From assembly GCF_016583985.1 (NCBI RefSeq), contig NZ_NRSD01000001.1, positions 310,001-374,000 on the forward strand: DNA of 64,000 bases. The letters are read 5' to 3'. How positions within the stretch are numbered: the stretch's first letter is position 1; each line of letters begins with the position of its first letter. The notes below the pieces were generated by a model that was not told the origin of the DNA, did not search any database, and was given only the letters and a program-made list of their open reading frames with translations. The DNA is from Thiocapsa imhoffii (GTDB lineage Bacteria > Pseudomonadota > Gammaproteobacteria > Chromatiales > Chromatiaceae). Shown here piece after piece: positions 46,342-55,503 of this stretch. A program made the translations under genes and the position numbers.

Positions 46342-47238
46342 GTGGAACAGCGGCAGGGGATACTATACGTGGTCGCCACACCGATCGGCAATCTTGCCGA
46401 CATCACTGAGCGTGCGCGTAAAGTGTTGAGCGAGGTCGATTTGATCGCGGCCGAGGATACCAGACAGACCCGGCGGCTCTTGACGCATTATGGCATCTCG
46501 ACCAAGACGATCGCCTATCACGACCACAACGAGACGCGCTTAGCGCCCCGTTTGCTCGCGGCCCTGGATCAGGGGCACCAGATCGCGCTGGTTTCGGACG
46601 CGGGCACGCCGTTGATCAGTGACCCTGGTCTGACGCTGGTCGCCGCGGCACGTGAGCGGGGCTTGACCGTGATCCCGGTGCCAGGCCCGAGTGCCGTGAT
46701 TTGTGCGCTGAGTGCCGCGGGGCTGCCGAGTGATCGGTTCTTGTTCGTGGGGTTTCCGCCGCGCCTGTCAGGTCAGCGCGAACGCTGGCTCGCGGAACTC
46801 GGCAGCGAACGAGGCACCTTGGTGCTTTATGAGAGTGGGCATCGCGTGGTCGAGACCCTGCAAGCGCTGGCGCGGGTCATGGGTGAAACACGCCGCGTCG
46901 TCATCGCTCGGGAGCTGACGAAGCGGTTCGAGACCTTTTTGTCGGGTCCAGCCTCGGTTCTCGCCACGCGGCTGGCGACCGATCCAGAGCAACGTCTCGG
47001 CGAGTTCGTGATCTTGGTGGAGGGATCCCGTGCGCAGGGGGAGGTGGATCGTGGCGAGCAGGAACGAGTCTTGAGGATCCTGTGCGACACCTTGCCTCTC
47101 GCGCAAGCGGTTGCCTTGGGCGCGCGGCTGACGGGAGCGAAGAAAAACGGCCTCTATCGACTGGCCTTGGAGTTGAACTTGGGTGTGGTGGATGGGGATG
47201 GGGATGGTGCGGGGCCGGATGGATCGCGGGCGCGGTAA
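46342..47238 (+). CDS. rsmI: 16S rRNA (cytidine1402-2'-O)-methyltransferase RsmI
   Basis: A cytosolic SAM enzyme of the tetrapyrrole methylase fold that methylates the ribose of C1402 in the ribosomal decoding centre. The 298 residues contain LYVVATPIGNLADIT, AAEDTRQTRRLL, HDHNE, LVSDAGTPLISDPG, PVPGPSAVICALSAAGLP and FVGFPPR, all diagnostic. The GTG at 46342 was chosen because GGAGG lies 4 bases upstream of it; the frame begins earlier, at GTG 46288. The short acidic Gly/Asp tail (VVDGDGDGAGPDG) is unusual but harmless-looking. It is followed by rnpB. Confidence 0.95.
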   Translation: MEQRQGILYVVATPIGNLADITERARKVLSEVDLIAAEDTRQTRRLLTHYGISTKTIAYHDHNETRLAPRLLAALDQGHQIALVSDAGTPLISDPGLTLVAAARERGLTVIPVPGPSAVICALSAAGLPSDRFLFVGFPPRLSGQRERWLAELGSERGTLVLYESGHRVVETLQALARVMGETRRVVIARELTKRFETFLSGPASVLATRLATDPEQRLGEFVILVEGSRAQGEVDRGEQERVLRILCDTLPLAQAVALGARLTGAKKNGLYRLALELNLGVVDGDGDGAGPDGSRAR

Positions 47239-47303
47239 CGAGGGGCGGCCGACGGCTCGCGGGTCGACCGCCCCGCGCCTGCGCGTGGTCGCGCGCTTCG
47301 CGC

Positions 47304-47309
47304 TATACT
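47304..47309 (+). promoter_or_regulatory. -10 element of rnpB
   Basis: TATACT lies 8 bases before the predicted 5' end of RNase P RNA, an ideal -10 position. The -35 region is GC-rich with no good hexamer, so a discriminator or FIS-type activation may matter. Confidence 0.5.
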
Positions 47310-47316
47310 GACGTCT

Positions 47317-47690
47317 GGGAGTTGGCCGGACAGTCGCGCTCACCCGCATGCGGGTGGGGGAGGAAAGTCCGGGCTCCACAGGGCAGGGTGCCAGGTAACG
47401 CCTGGGGGGCGCGAGTCCACGGAAAGTGCCACAGAAAAGATACCGCCTCACTCCCCTCGGGGCGCGAGGTAAGGGTGAAATGGTGCGGTAAGAGCGCACC
47501 GCGCTGACGGCAACGCCAGTGGCAGGGTAAACCCCACCCGGAGCAAGACCAAATAGAGGAACGCGCAGAGCTGGCTCTGCGGCGCGCGGCCCGCGCGTGT
47601 TCCCGGGTCGGTCGCTTGAGGTATCCGGCGACGGATATCCTAGATGAATGACTGTCCATGACAGAACCCGGCTTACAGGCCGACTCCCAC
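47317..47690 (+). ncRNA. rnpB: RNase P RNA (type A)
   Basis: The catalytic RNA that matures tRNA 5' ends. Conserved pieces are present in order: GAGGAAAGTCCGGGCTCC, CAGGGTGCCAGGTAACGCC, AGTGCCACAGAAAA, GTAAGGGTGAAATGGTGCGG, AAACCCCACCCGGAGCAAG, ACCAAATAGAGGAACGC, TAGATGAATGACTGTCC and ACAGAACCCGGCTTACAG. P1 closes the molecule by pairing GGGAGTTGGCC (from 47317) with GGCCGACTCCC (ending 47688). Length about 374 bases fits gammaproteobacteria. The place between rsmI and mraZ is common in this class. Confidence 0.97.
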
Positions 47691-48134
47691 CTCATTTCAA
47701 TCATCCCGTCACGCCTCTCGTCCCGATTCGCAATGGTTCGAAACAACTCGGCCATCCCGGCTGATGCTCCCCCTCGCTCGCGAGGGGAGTCGGGCGGAGT
47801 TGGGATGGTTGTGATCGAACCGTTCCTCAAAGCTTTCCCGCAGCGCGGCGCCTGCGTGGTGCGGGCCCCCTGGCTAGCGCATCGCTCGCGCTGAGCCGGT
47901 TCCTCTGGGCAAGCATCACCTTTAATCGTTAGCCTTCTGAAAAACAATACATAAAGGCCCGTTGAGATTCGGTGTGTCGAGTCGGTCCTAAGTCGCTGAC
48001 TGCGAAGAATTAACGCACGCACGGCCTTGACGCGCCCTCCCGACGCTCCTAAGATTGCCGGGAAGTGGGGGGATGTGGGGAAATGGGGCAAAACCTCGAA
48101 ATGACATCTGACCGATTCACCATGGGGGGCGGCA
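47691..48134. promoter_or_regulatory. rnpB-mraZ intergenic region
   Basis: About 440 bases with no supported gene. A hairpin CCCCTCG-CTCG-CGAGGGG sits near 47769-47786, without a U-run. A more AT-rich patch near 47925-47960 could hold a promoter of the division cluster. Close to mraZ come repeated TGGGG boxes (listed separately). A 283-codon minus-strand frame spans this and rnpB but is a shadow. Confidence 0.45.
48066..48088 (+). promoter_or_regulatory. Candidate MraZ-binding repeats
   Basis: TGGGG occurs at 48066, 48076 and 48084, 50-70 bases before mraZ. MraZ is known to bind direct TGGGN repeats spaced by five bases (10-base period) upstream of its own gene; the first two repeats fit exactly, the third is two bases short. 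Confidence 0.45.
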
Positions 48135-48590
48135 GTGTTTCGGGGGGTCTTCATCGTTCATCTCGATGCCAAGGGGCGTCTCGCGGTACCGTCGAAATAC
48201 CGCGAGCGTCTCCAATCGGCGTGCAACGCACAACTCGTGATCACGGTTGATCGCGATCGTTGTTTGTTGCTTTATCCCGAGCCCGAGTGGCAATTGATCG
48301 AAGCCAAACTCGTGGCTCTTCCGGCATTCGATCAGACCGCGCGCGCCATTCAGCGCCTCTACATCGGGAACGCTCAGGAGGTCGAGATGGACGCGCAAGG
48401 TCGCATCTTGCTTCCCCAATCCTTGCGCAAATTCGCTTCGCTTGATAAGCGCGTCGCCTTCGTTGGGCAAGGGACAAAGTTCGAACTATGGGACGAAGCT
48501 GCTTGGGATGCGCGCACGGAAGCCGCTCTTGACGACGCCCGTGTTGGCGAGTTGGCGTCAGCTGCCGGGCTGGACTCGTTGACGCTGTGA
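48135..48590 (+). CDS. mraZ: Division/cell wall cluster regulator MraZ
   Basis: A 151-residue ring-forming DNA-binding protein with two AbrB-like (SpoVT) halves: VHLDAKGRLAVPSKYRERL near the N-terminus and VEMDAQGRILLPQSLRKFA in the middle. E. coli MraZ has 152 residues and represses the cluster from its own promoter. The start is GTG at 48135 with a G-rich ribosome binding site. Its stop overlaps the rsmH start by four bases (GTGA). It is the first gene of the dcw operon. Confidence 0.96.
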   Translation: MFRGVFIVHLDAKGRLAVPSKYRERLQSACNAQLVITVDRDRCLLLYPEPEWQLIEAKLVALPAFDQTARAIQRLYIGNAQEVEMDAQGRILLPQSLRKFASLDKRVAFVGQGTKFELWDEAAWDARTEAALDDARVGELASAAGLDSLTL

Positions 48591-49537
48591 GTGCTGACGT
48601 TACCAACCTCCAATCACATCAGCCGGTTCTGCTTGAGGAGAGTGTGCAGGCCTTGGTGGCGGATCCGAATGGTGTCTATGTCGATGGCACCTTCGGGCGT
48701 GGGGGGCACAGTCGCGCAATCCTGTCACGGCTCAGCGCGCAAGGTCGTTTGATTGGCGTGGATCGCGATCCGGAAGCCGTCGCGGCGGGGCAGGTCCTGG
48801 CCGCGACGGATCCACGGTTCGCGATTCTGTCGGGTCGCTTCGGGTCGCTTGGCTCATTGCTCGGCGAGGCGGGATTCGGCGCGATGAAACTGTCGGGCCT
48901 GTTACTCGATCTGGGTGTCTCATCCCCACAGCTTGACACGCCCGAGCGTGGATTCAGTTTTCTCCACGAGGGTCCCCTAGACCTGCGCATGGATCCGAGG
49001 ACCGGCCTGTCGGCTGCGCAGTGGCTGGCGCAGGTGACCGAGGCGGAGTTGATCAGGGTCTTGCGCGAGTTTGGTGAGGAGCGTTTCGCTAAGCGCATCG
49101 CGCGTCAGATCCTGGACGCTCGCGCGCAGCGCGAACTGCGCACGACGACACAATTGGCGGCATTGGTCGCGCGTGCCGTCCCGACCCGCGAGGCGGGCAA
49201 ACATCCGGCGACACGCACATTTCAGGCCGTGCGGATGTGCGTCAATGACGAATTGTTGGAGATCCAAGACGGCCTGAGGCAGTCGAGCGACCTGCTCGCT
49301 CATGCCGGGCGTCTGGTCGTGATCAGCTTTCATTCACTTGAGGATCGTCTGGTGAAACGCTTCATGCGCGCCGAGGCACGAGGTCCACAGTTTCCAAAGG
49401 GCGTGCCCATCATGGCGTCGGATGCGGTCGGGCGGTTGCGTGTGCTGGGACGGCCGATCCGAGCGTCGGCGGCGGAGGTTGCCGCGAATCCCCGTGCCCG
49501 TAGCGCGATCATGCGCATCGCGGAGCGCTTGTCATGA
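48587..49537 (+). CDS. rsmH: 16S rRNA (cytosine1402-N4)-methyltransferase RsmH (MraW)
   Basis: RsmH methylates N4 of C1402 in 16S rRNA, the same nucleotide whose ribose is methylated by RsmI, also encoded here. The 316 residues match E. coli (313). Seen: HQPVLLEESVQAL, VDGTFGRGGHSRAIL (SAM motif I), LGVSSPQLDTPERGFSF, DLRMDP and VVISFHSLEDRLVKRFM. GTG start inside the mraZ stop; its own stop overlaps ftsL by four bases (ATGA). Confidence 0.97.
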   Translation: MSADVTNLQSHQPVLLEESVQALVADPNGVYVDGTFGRGGHSRAILSRLSAQGRLIGVDRDPEAVAAGQVLAATDPRFAILSGRFGSLGSLLGEAGFGAMKLSGLLLDLGVSSPQLDTPERGFSFLHEGPLDLRMDPRTGLSAAQWLAQVTEAELIRVLREFGEERFAKRIARQILDARAQRELRTTTQLAALVARAVPTREAGKHPATRTFQAVRMCVNDELLEIQDGLRQSSDLLAHAGRLVVISFHSLEDRLVKRFMRAEARGPQFPKGVPIMASDAVGRLRVLGRPIRASAAEVAANPRARSAIMRIAERLS

Positions 49538-49824
49538 TGGCGGGGCGGGTGACATTGGCACTCGTCTTGTCCGTGGCAGTGACCCTGTCGGCCGTCGCGG
49601 TGGTGTATACCAAGTATCAAACACGCACGCACTTCAGCCATTTGCAGGACCTGCGCGCGCAACGGGATGGGCTGGATGTGGAATGGAATCGATTGCGATT
49701 GGAAGAGGCCGCCTTGTCTACGCATGTGCGGGTCGAGCGCAAGGCACGTGATCAGCTCGGCATGTTCAGTCCACGACTTGATGACATTCTACTGATTGAG
49801 GAGGTTGGCCGTGGAACCCCGTAA
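49534..49824 (+). CDS. ftsL: Cell division protein FtsL
   Basis: A 96-residue bitopic division protein. A short cytoplasmic N-terminus precedes one transmembrane helix (LALVLSVAVTLSAVAVVYT), then a periplasmic coiled-coil (HLQDLRAQRDGLDVEWNRLRLEEAAL) that binds FtsB and FtsQ and helps activate FtsWI. Sequence conservation in FtsL is low; position and layout identify it. It overlaps rsmH by 4 bases and the preferred ftsI start by 14. Confidence 0.92.
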   Translation: MMAGRVTLALVLSVAVTLSAVAVVYTKYQTRTHFSHLQDLRAQRDGLDVEWNRLRLEEAALSTHVRVERKARDQLGMFSPRLDDILLIEEVGRGTP

Positions 49825-51580
49825 ACGACGTCCGGTGCGCCCTGCCCCACGTCGCGCTCAGCCCGATCTGAGATTACGCCGCCGCATCCTCGTCGGGCTG
49901 CTGTCCGCTGCCTTCGTGGTGTTGTCGGGCGCGGTGTTCCACCGACAAGTCTTGGAAACCAGCCAGCTCCAGATGGAGGGTGAGCGTCGTCATCTTCGGC
50001 TCGCCGAGATCGCTGCCCGGCGTGGCATGATCACCGATCGGAACGGAGAGCCACTCGCGGTCAGTACGCCGGTCGAGACGGTGACCGCCGACCCCCGCAA
50101 GCTCATCCATCAGCCGGCTGTCATTCAGCCTCTGGCGGTGGCGCTCGCGCTTGATCCGAAGGGGCTCGAGCAGCGTATCGGTGAGACCGCGGGACGCGGA
50201 TTCATCTATTTAAAGCGGCGTGTCAGCTTCGAGGAAGCTGCCGAGGTTCGACGCATCGTGGCTGACTATTCGGTCGAGGGGGTGAATTTCGAGACGGAGT
50301 ACCGGCGCTTCTACCCAGGAGTCGAGGTCTTCGGTCACGTTCTCGGGTTCACCAACATCGACGATCGTGGTCAGGAAGGACTCGAACTGGCCTATGACAG
50401 TTGGCTGAAATCAGAGCCGGGCTTGCGACGGGTGATCCGGGATGGCCGTCAGCAAATGATCCAAGAGGTCGAGCAGGTTAGTTCGCCACGACAGGGAGCT
50501 GATCTCGTGCTCAGTCTCGATCGGCGTTTGCAGTTCCTCGCCTATCGGGAGCTGAAGGCCGCGGTCTCCGAGCACAAGGCCGTTGGTGGCACCCTGGTGG
50601 TCTTGGATGTCCAGACCGGCGAGATTCTCGCGATGGTCAATCAACCGGGCTACAACCCCAACGCCCAACGCGACGGTGGGATCGAGCGGCGCCGCAATCG
50701 TGCGGTGACCGATACCATGGAGCCCGGATCGACAATCAAGCCTTTCGTGGTCGCCGCGGCCATGGAGCGGGGTCTGATCGGCCCCACGACACCGATCGCG
50801 ACGCGCGGCGGCACGATGCGGGTGGGATCGAATACGGTTCGTGATGTGCGCAACTACGGCAACCTCACCGTCACCGGCGTGATCACCAAGTCGAGCAACG
50901 TCGGCGTGGTGCGGATTGCTCAGATGATGGGCTACGACGCCCTCTGGGAACTCTACGATCAACTCGGCTTCGGTCAGCGAACCGCGATGCACATTCCCGG
51001 GGAAAGTCGTGGGGTCCTGCGTCATCACTCCACCTGGCGCGTCATCGAGCATGCCACCCACGCCTTTGGCTATGGTCTGTCGGTGACGGCCTTGCAACTG
51101 GCCCAGGCTTACAGCGTGTTGGCGGCCGATGGGATCAAACGCCCCGTGACCCTGTTGCGCCAGGATCCGGCAGCGGCGCGCGCTGGCGCAGCCGAGACGC
51201 GGGTGTTAAGCGAGGCAACGGCAAAGCGTGTCCGTGCCATGATGGAGACGGTCGTCTCACCGGACGGGACCGCCGAACGCGCCATGATCCCGGGCTATCG
51301 CGTCGCTGGGAAGACCGGCACGGCGAAGAAATCGTCGGGGCGTAGCGGCTATGGTGGCGGTCGTTATCAGGCTGTTTTTGCGGGATTCGCCCCGGCTGGG
51401 GAGCCCCGACTCGTGATGGTGGTGATGATCGACGAGCCGAGAGGAAAGGCTTACTACGGAGGGCAAGTGGCGGCACCGGTCTTTCAGAAGGTCATGGAAG
51501 GGGCGCTGCGTCTGTTCAATCTGCCGCCGGATGATCCTCAGCCCTCCATGCTCCTAGCACACCGAGAGGACAAACCATGA
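49811..51580 (+). CDS. ftsI: Septal peptidoglycan transpeptidase FtsI (PBP3)
   Basis: The penicillin-binding protein that cross-links septal peptidoglycan with FtsW. The 589 residues have a basic cytoplasmic N-terminus, one membrane helix (ILVGLLSAAFVVLSGAVF), the pedestal domain starting at RRGMITDRNGEPLAVS, and the transpeptidase with SxxK in MEPGSTIKPF, SxN in SSN (ITKSSNVG) and KTGT near the C-terminus (VAGKTGTAKK). GTG at 49811 is preferred over TTG at 49796 because the strong GAGGAGG at 49797-49803 lies between them. Its stop overlaps the start of murF directly, where murE would be expected. Confidence 0.97.
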   Translation: MEPRKRRPVRPAPRRAQPDLRLRRRILVGLLSAAFVVLSGAVFHRQVLETSQLQMEGERRHLRLAEIAARRGMITDRNGEPLAVSTPVETVTADPRKLIHQPAVIQPLAVALALDPKGLEQRIGETAGRGFIYLKRRVSFEEAAEVRRIVADYSVEGVNFETEYRRFYPGVEVFGHVLGFTNIDDRGQEGLELAYDSWLKSEPGLRRVIRDGRQQMIQEVEQVSSPRQGADLVLSLDRRLQFLAYRELKAAVSEHKAVGGTLVVLDVQTGEILAMVNQPGYNPNAQRDGGIERRRNRAVTDTMEPGSTIKPFVVAAAMERGLIGPTTPIATRGGTMRVGSNTVRDVRNYGNLTVTGVITKSSNVGVVRIAQMMGYDALWELYDQLGFGQRTAMHIPGESRGVLRHHSTWRVIEHATHAFGYGLSVTALQLAQAYSVLAADGIKRPVTLLRQDPAAARAGAAETRVLSEATAKRVRAMMETVVSPDGTAERAMIPGYRVAGKTGTAKKSSGRSGYGGGRYQAVFAGFAPAGEPRLVMVVMIDEPRGKAYYGGQVAAPVFQKVMEGALRLFNLPPDDPQPSMLLAHREDKP

Positions 51581-52938
51581 TGTGGTCACTGCGCGCGGCA
51601 ATCGCTCAGGCGGGTGGTCGCCTGGTTGGCGCGGACCGTGAGTTCGCATCAGTGGGCACGGACAGTCGTGTGGATTGTCGTGGACAACTCTTCGTGGCCC
51701 TGCGCGGCGCGCACTTCGATGGCCATGATCACGTCGCTGCCGCACAGGATGCGGGTGCCGTGGCGGCGATGGTCGATCATCCGCTCGCACTGGACATTCC
51801 TCAGTGGATCGTCGAGGACACGCGCCTTGGCCTCGGTCGTCTCGCTAGCGCTTGGCGTGACCGCTTCCCCGGTCGGGTGATCGGGATCACCGGGAGCAAT
51901 GGCAAGACCACGGTCAAGGAGATGGTCGCGGGGATCCTGGAGCACGCGGGGCGCGTGCGCGCCACGCAGGGCAATCTCAATAACGACATCGGGATGCCGC
52001 TCACCCTCCTGCGGGCTCGGAACGAGGATTTTCTGGTGCTGGAAATGGGGGCCAATCACCATGGTGAAATCGGCTACTTAACGGATATCGCGCGCCCGGA
52101 TGTCGCCCTCATCACCAATGCGGGCCGTGCTCACCTAGAGGGATTCGGCAGTGTCGACGGGGTAGCGCACGCGAAGGGTGAGATCGCCCGTGGCCTGAAA
52201 TCAGAGGGAGTCTTTATCTTCCCTGGCGACGCGCCCTATGTCGGACTTTGGCAACGTCTAGCCGCCGGCCGCCCCACCTTAACGTTCGCGCTGTCGGACC
52301 GGGCAGACCTGCGTGCCGATCCTGCCGGAATCAGCGTCGATTGGACTGAGGAGGGCTTCCGGACCCATGTGGTCGCGCATCAGGGTGGCGAGGAGATCGC
52401 GCTGACCTTGCGATTGGCGGGCGAGCACAATGTCCGCAATGCGTTGGCCGCCACCGCGGTGGCGCGTGCGCTTGGGGTGATGCCGGATGCGATCCGTGCC
52501 GGTCTGGCCGCACGCCCTCCGGTCAAGGGACGACTCAATCCGCTGCGGTGTGGCTCGGTCCGGGTCATCGACGATAGCTATAACGCGAATCCGGATTCGC
52601 TCGCCGCGGCGATCGCGGTGCTGGCCGGCTTGACAGGGCGGCGGTGGTTGGTTCTCGGTGATCTCGGAGAACTCGGGGCGAATGCCGAGGAACTCCATCG
52701 CGAAATCGGTCGCACCGCCCGTGCCGCCGGCATCGAGCGTCTCGTCAGTGTCGGCTCGCTCAGCGCGGCGGCAAGTCACGCCTTCGGCTCGGGAGGCCGA
52801 CATTTCGAGACGCAGGACGCATTGCGGCAGGCGCTGACGCGCGAATTGACCGCGGATGACTGCGTGTTGGTGAAGGGATCACGGGCCGCCCGGATGGATC
52901 AGATCGTTGATGCGCTCTGCGCCGGGGAGGTCAGCTAG
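51577..52938 (+). CDS. murF: UDP-MurNAc-tripeptide:D-Ala-D-Ala ligase MurF
   Basis: The cytosolic ligase adding D-Ala-D-Ala to the UDP-MurNAc-tripeptide. The 453 residues match E. coli (452). The MurF-type start ([32 protein letters not shown]), the ATP loop [42 protein letters not shown] and the C-terminal [13 protein letters not shown] and [10 protein letters not shown] are diagnostic for MurF and exclude MurE. It overlaps ftsI (ATGA) and shares one base with mraY. Confidence 0.97.
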   Translation: MMWSLRAAIAQAGGRLVGADREFASVGTDSRVDCRGQLFVALRGAHFDGHDHVAAAQDAGAVAAMVDHPLALDIPQWIVEDTRLGLGRLASAWRDRFPGRVIGITGSNGKTTVKEMVAGILEHAGRVRATQGNLNNDIGMPLTLLRARNEDFLVLEMGANHHGEIGYLTDIARPDVALITNAGRAHLEGFGSVDGVAHAKGEIARGLKSEGVFIFPGDAPYVGLWQRLAAGRPTLTFALSDRADLRADPAGISVDWTEEGFRTHVVAHQGGEEIALTLRLAGEHNVRNALAATAVARALGVMPDAIRAGLAARPPVKGRLNPLRCGSVRVIDDSYNANPDSLAAAIAVLAGLTGRRWLVLGDLGELGANAEELHREIGRTARAAGIERLVSVGSLSAAASHAFGSGGRHFETQDALRQALTRELTADDCVLVKGSRAARMDQIVDALCAGEVS

Positions 52939-54020
52939 TGTTGTTGTATCTGGTTGAATGGCTCTCGCAGTATCAAAGCGGTTTCAACGTCTTCCGCTAT
53001 TTGACCCTGCGCGCAATCCTCGGTGTGCTCACGGCGCTCGCAATCGCGTTATGGGTTGGACGTCCGATGATTCGGCGGCTGCGGGCCTTCAAGATCGGGC
53101 AGACCGTCCGTGACGATGGTCCTCAGAGCCATCTGGTGAAATCCGGGACCCCGACCATGGGTGGCGCCTTGATCCTGGTGGCGGTTGGGATCAGCACTCT
53201 GTTGTGGGCCGACCTCGAGAACCGCTATGTTTGGATCGTCCTGCTGACGACGCTGGCCTTTGGCGCGATCGGTCTGGTTGACGATTATAAGAAGCTGGTG
53301 ATGCGCGACCCCCGCGGACTGGCTGCGCGGTGGAAATATCTGTGGCAAACGGTCGCCGGTTTTGCCGCCGCGATCGCGCTCTATGTCACGGCAGGATCGC
53401 CGGCCGAGACCGAACTCCTGATCCCCTATCTTAAGGATGTCTCGATCCAACTCGGTCCCTGGTTCATTCTCTTCACCTATTTCGTGATCGTGGGGTCGAG
53501 CAATGCGGTGAATCTCACGGATGGTCTCGATGGCCTTGCGGTGATGCCCACGGTCTTGGTGGCCGGCGCGCTGGCCATCTTCGTGTATGCCGCCGGGCAC
53601 GTGCAGATCGCCAATTATCTCCTGATTCCGCACCTTCCAGAGGTTGGCGAGGTGGTGATTTTCTGTGGCGCCCTGGTTGGTGCCGGTCTCGGTTTTCTCT
53701 GGTTCAACGCCTACCCGGCTCAGGTGTTCATGGGGGATGTTGGTGCCCTGGCGCTCGGTGCCGCACTCGGGGTGGTCGCCGTAGCGGCCCGCCAGGAACT
53801 GGTCCTCTTCGTGATGGGCGGGGTGTTCGTGGTCGAAACCGTCTCTGTGATGATGCAGGTGATGTCGTTCAAGCTCACCGGGCGTCGGATTTTCCGCATG
53901 GCGCCGATTCATCATCACTTCGAACTCAAAGGCTGGCCCGAACCACGGGTCATCGTGCGCTTCTGGATCGTCACCGTGGTGCTGGTCCTGGTCGGCTTGG
54001 CGAGTTTGAAGATCCGCTAG
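52938..54020 (+). CDS. mraY: Phospho-MurNAc-pentapeptide transferase MraY
   Basis: The inner-membrane enzyme that makes lipid I from UDP-MurNAc-pentapeptide and undecaprenyl phosphate. The 360 residues equal the E. coli length, with about ten membrane helices. Catalytic blocks: [21 protein letters not shown] (aspartate pair), [27 protein letters not shown] and [16 protein letters not shown] start overlapping the murF TAG by one base. After it comes the only sizeable gap between mraZ and ftsA. Confidence 0.97.
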   Translation: MLLYLVEWLSQYQSGFNVFRYLTLRAILGVLTALAIALWVGRPMIRRLRAFKIGQTVRDDGPQSHLVKSGTPTMGGALILVAVGISTLLWADLENRYVWIVLLTTLAFGAIGLVDDYKKLVMRDPRGLAARWKYLWQTVAGFAAAIALYVTAGSPAETELLIPYLKDVSIQLGPWFILFTYFVIVGSSNAVNLTDGLDGLAVMPTVLVAGALAIFVYAAGHVQIANYLLIPHLPEVGEVVIFCGALVGAGLGFLWFNAYPAQVFMGDVGALALGAALGVVAVAARQELVLFVMGGVFVVETVSVMMQVMSFKLTGRRIFRMAPIHHHFELKGWPEPRVIVRFWIVTVVLVLVGLASLKIR

Positions 54021-54091
54021 GGAGTCCCGCATACCTTCACGCCACACAACATCAAACAACGTTCAATGGGCTTTGATTCGACGGGGGGAGA

Positions 54092-54175
54092 ATGAAAGCG
54101 AGTCAGCACACGATTCCGTGGCCTGATGCCTGGCCAACGCAATGTCGGCAATGTATCGGGTTGCAGCAGCCGTGA
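54092..54175 (+). CDS. 27-codon open frame coupled to murD
   Basis: ATG 54092 follows a very strong ribosome binding site (GGGGGGAGA, 54083-54091). The 27-codon product begins MKASQHTIPWPDAW and contains a Cys-x2-Cys. Its TGA overlaps the GTG proposed for murD (GTGA at 54172-54175), the same kind of junction that joins the other genes of this operon. It may be a leader that delivers ribosomes to murD, or a small protein. Coding status is inferred from the signals only. Confidence 0.45.
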   Translation: MKASQHTIPWPDAWPTQCRQCIGLQQP

Positions 54176-55503
54176 AGACCTTGGTGGTGGGGCTGGGTGC
54201 GACTGGATTGTCGGTGGTGCGTTACTTGCGCGCCCAAGGGGTGGTGACGGCTGTAACGGATTCGCGGAGCAATCCTCCGGGATTGGCGCGTTTGCGCGAG
54301 GAGTTGCCCGAGGTTGCTGTCTTCGTCGGCGGCTTCGATCCCGAGGTCTTCGGCGCGGCTGATCGCCTCGTTATCAGTCCGGGTGTGCCGCTCGCACAAC
54401 CTCTGATTCAAGACGCCATCGCGCGCGGCGCTGAGGTGCTAGGTGACATCGCGCTGTTCGCGGGTGTGGCCACGGCCCCGATCTGCGCGATCACGGGCTC
54501 GAATGGCAAGAGCACGGTGACGACGCTGGTTGGCGAGATGGCGGCCGCGAGTGGTCGCCGGGTCGCCGTGGGCGGCAATCTCGGAGAGCCCGCGCTCGCT
54601 CTATTGGATGACGGGATCGAGCTCTACGTCCTGGAACTCTCCAGCTTTCAACTTGAAACGACCGACAACCTGAACGCGCGGGTGGCGGCCGTGCTCAATC
54701 TGTCGGCTGATCATATGGACCGCTACGCGAACTTGGCGGCCTACGCCGCTGCGAAGCAGCGGATCTTTCAAGGGGCGCGCATCGCGGTGGTCAATCGTGA
54801 TGATCCCTGGGTCATGGGCATGCCCCGTGCGGTCGAGCGCGACATTGGATTCACCCTGAGCGTCCCCGAGGGGGATGATTTCGGTCTCCGCCATCATGCC
54901 GGCGAGCTGTGGATTTGCGCGGGACGGCAACCCCTGATGCCCGCCGCCGCGGTGCGGATCGCTGGCCGACACAACCTGGCCAATGCGCTCGCGGCCTTGG
55001 CGCTGGCGCACGCCTGTGAGATGCCGATCGAGCCGGCCTGTGAGGTGCTGAGACGATTCAACGGCCTGCCGCACCGCAGCGTGCTCGTAACGGAGCGTGA
55101 TGGGGTCCGGTGGTACGACGATTCCAAGGGCACCAATCCCGGGGCCACCATTGCGGCGCTGACGGGACTGGTTCCCTCTGAAGGCGGCGGCCGTGTCGTC
55201 CTGATCGCGGGCGGTGATGGCAAAGGCGCCGATTTCGAGCCGCTGGTCCCCGCGGTGGCGGAGACGGCGCGCGCGGTCGTATTGATTGGCCGTGATGCCG
55301 CACGGCTCGCGGCAGTCTTGACCGGGGTGGTCAATGTGGTCCAGGCCACGGGCCTGCCGGACGCGGTGGAGCAGGCCGCCCGGCTGGCGCGTCCGGGTGA
55401 TGTGGTGTTGTTGTCGCCGGCCTGTGCGAGCTTCGACATGTTCGATGACTACGCGCATCGTGGTCGGGTGTTCGCTGAATGTATCGGGAGACTTGAGGCA
55501 TGA
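54172..55503 (+). CDS. murD: UDP-MurNAc-L-Ala:D-Glu ligase MurD
   Basis: The cytosolic ligase adding D-Glu to UDP-MurNAc-L-Ala. From GTG 54172 it has 443 residues (E. coli 438). Seen: KTLVVGLGATGLSVVRYL at the N-terminus, ICAITGSNGKSTVTTL (ATP loop), GGNLGEPAL, ELSSFQLE, NLSADHMDRY, YDDSKGTNPGAT and LLSPACASFDMF. ATG 54142 would add ten residues but has no ribosome binding site; the GTG begins exactly at the conserved strand and overlaps the stop of the small upstream frame. Its stop overlaps ftsW (ATGA). Confidence 0.95.
   Translation: MKTLVVGLGATGLSVVRYLRAQGVVTAVTDSRSNPPGLARLREELPEVAVFVGGFDPEVFGAADRLVISPGVPLAQPLIQDAIARGAEVLGDIALFAGVATAPICAITGSNGKSTVTTLVGEMAAASGRRVAVGGNLGEPALALLDDGIELYVLELSSFQLETTDNLNARVAAVLNLSADHMDRYANLAAYAAAKQRIFQGARIAVVNRDDPWVMGMPRAVERDIGFTLSVPEGDDFGLRHHAGELWICAGRQPLMPAAAVRIAGRHNLANALAALALAHACEMPIEPACEVLRRFNGLPHRSVLVTERDGVRWYDDSKGTNPGATIAALTGLVPSEGGGRVVLIAGGDGKGADFEPLVPAVAETARAVVLIGRDAARLAAVLTGVVNVVQATGLPDAVEQAARLARPGDVVLLSPACASFDMFDDYAHRGRVFAECIGRLEA

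Noticed and set aside
47303..48154. 283-codon minus-strand open frame before mraZ
   Set aside because: It crosses the RNase P RNA gene antisense and has no domain; not credible as protein.
53049..54059. 336-codon minus-strand open frame rich in His, Asp and Glu
   Set aside because: It is antisense to mraY; the odd composition is the mirror of membrane-helix codons.
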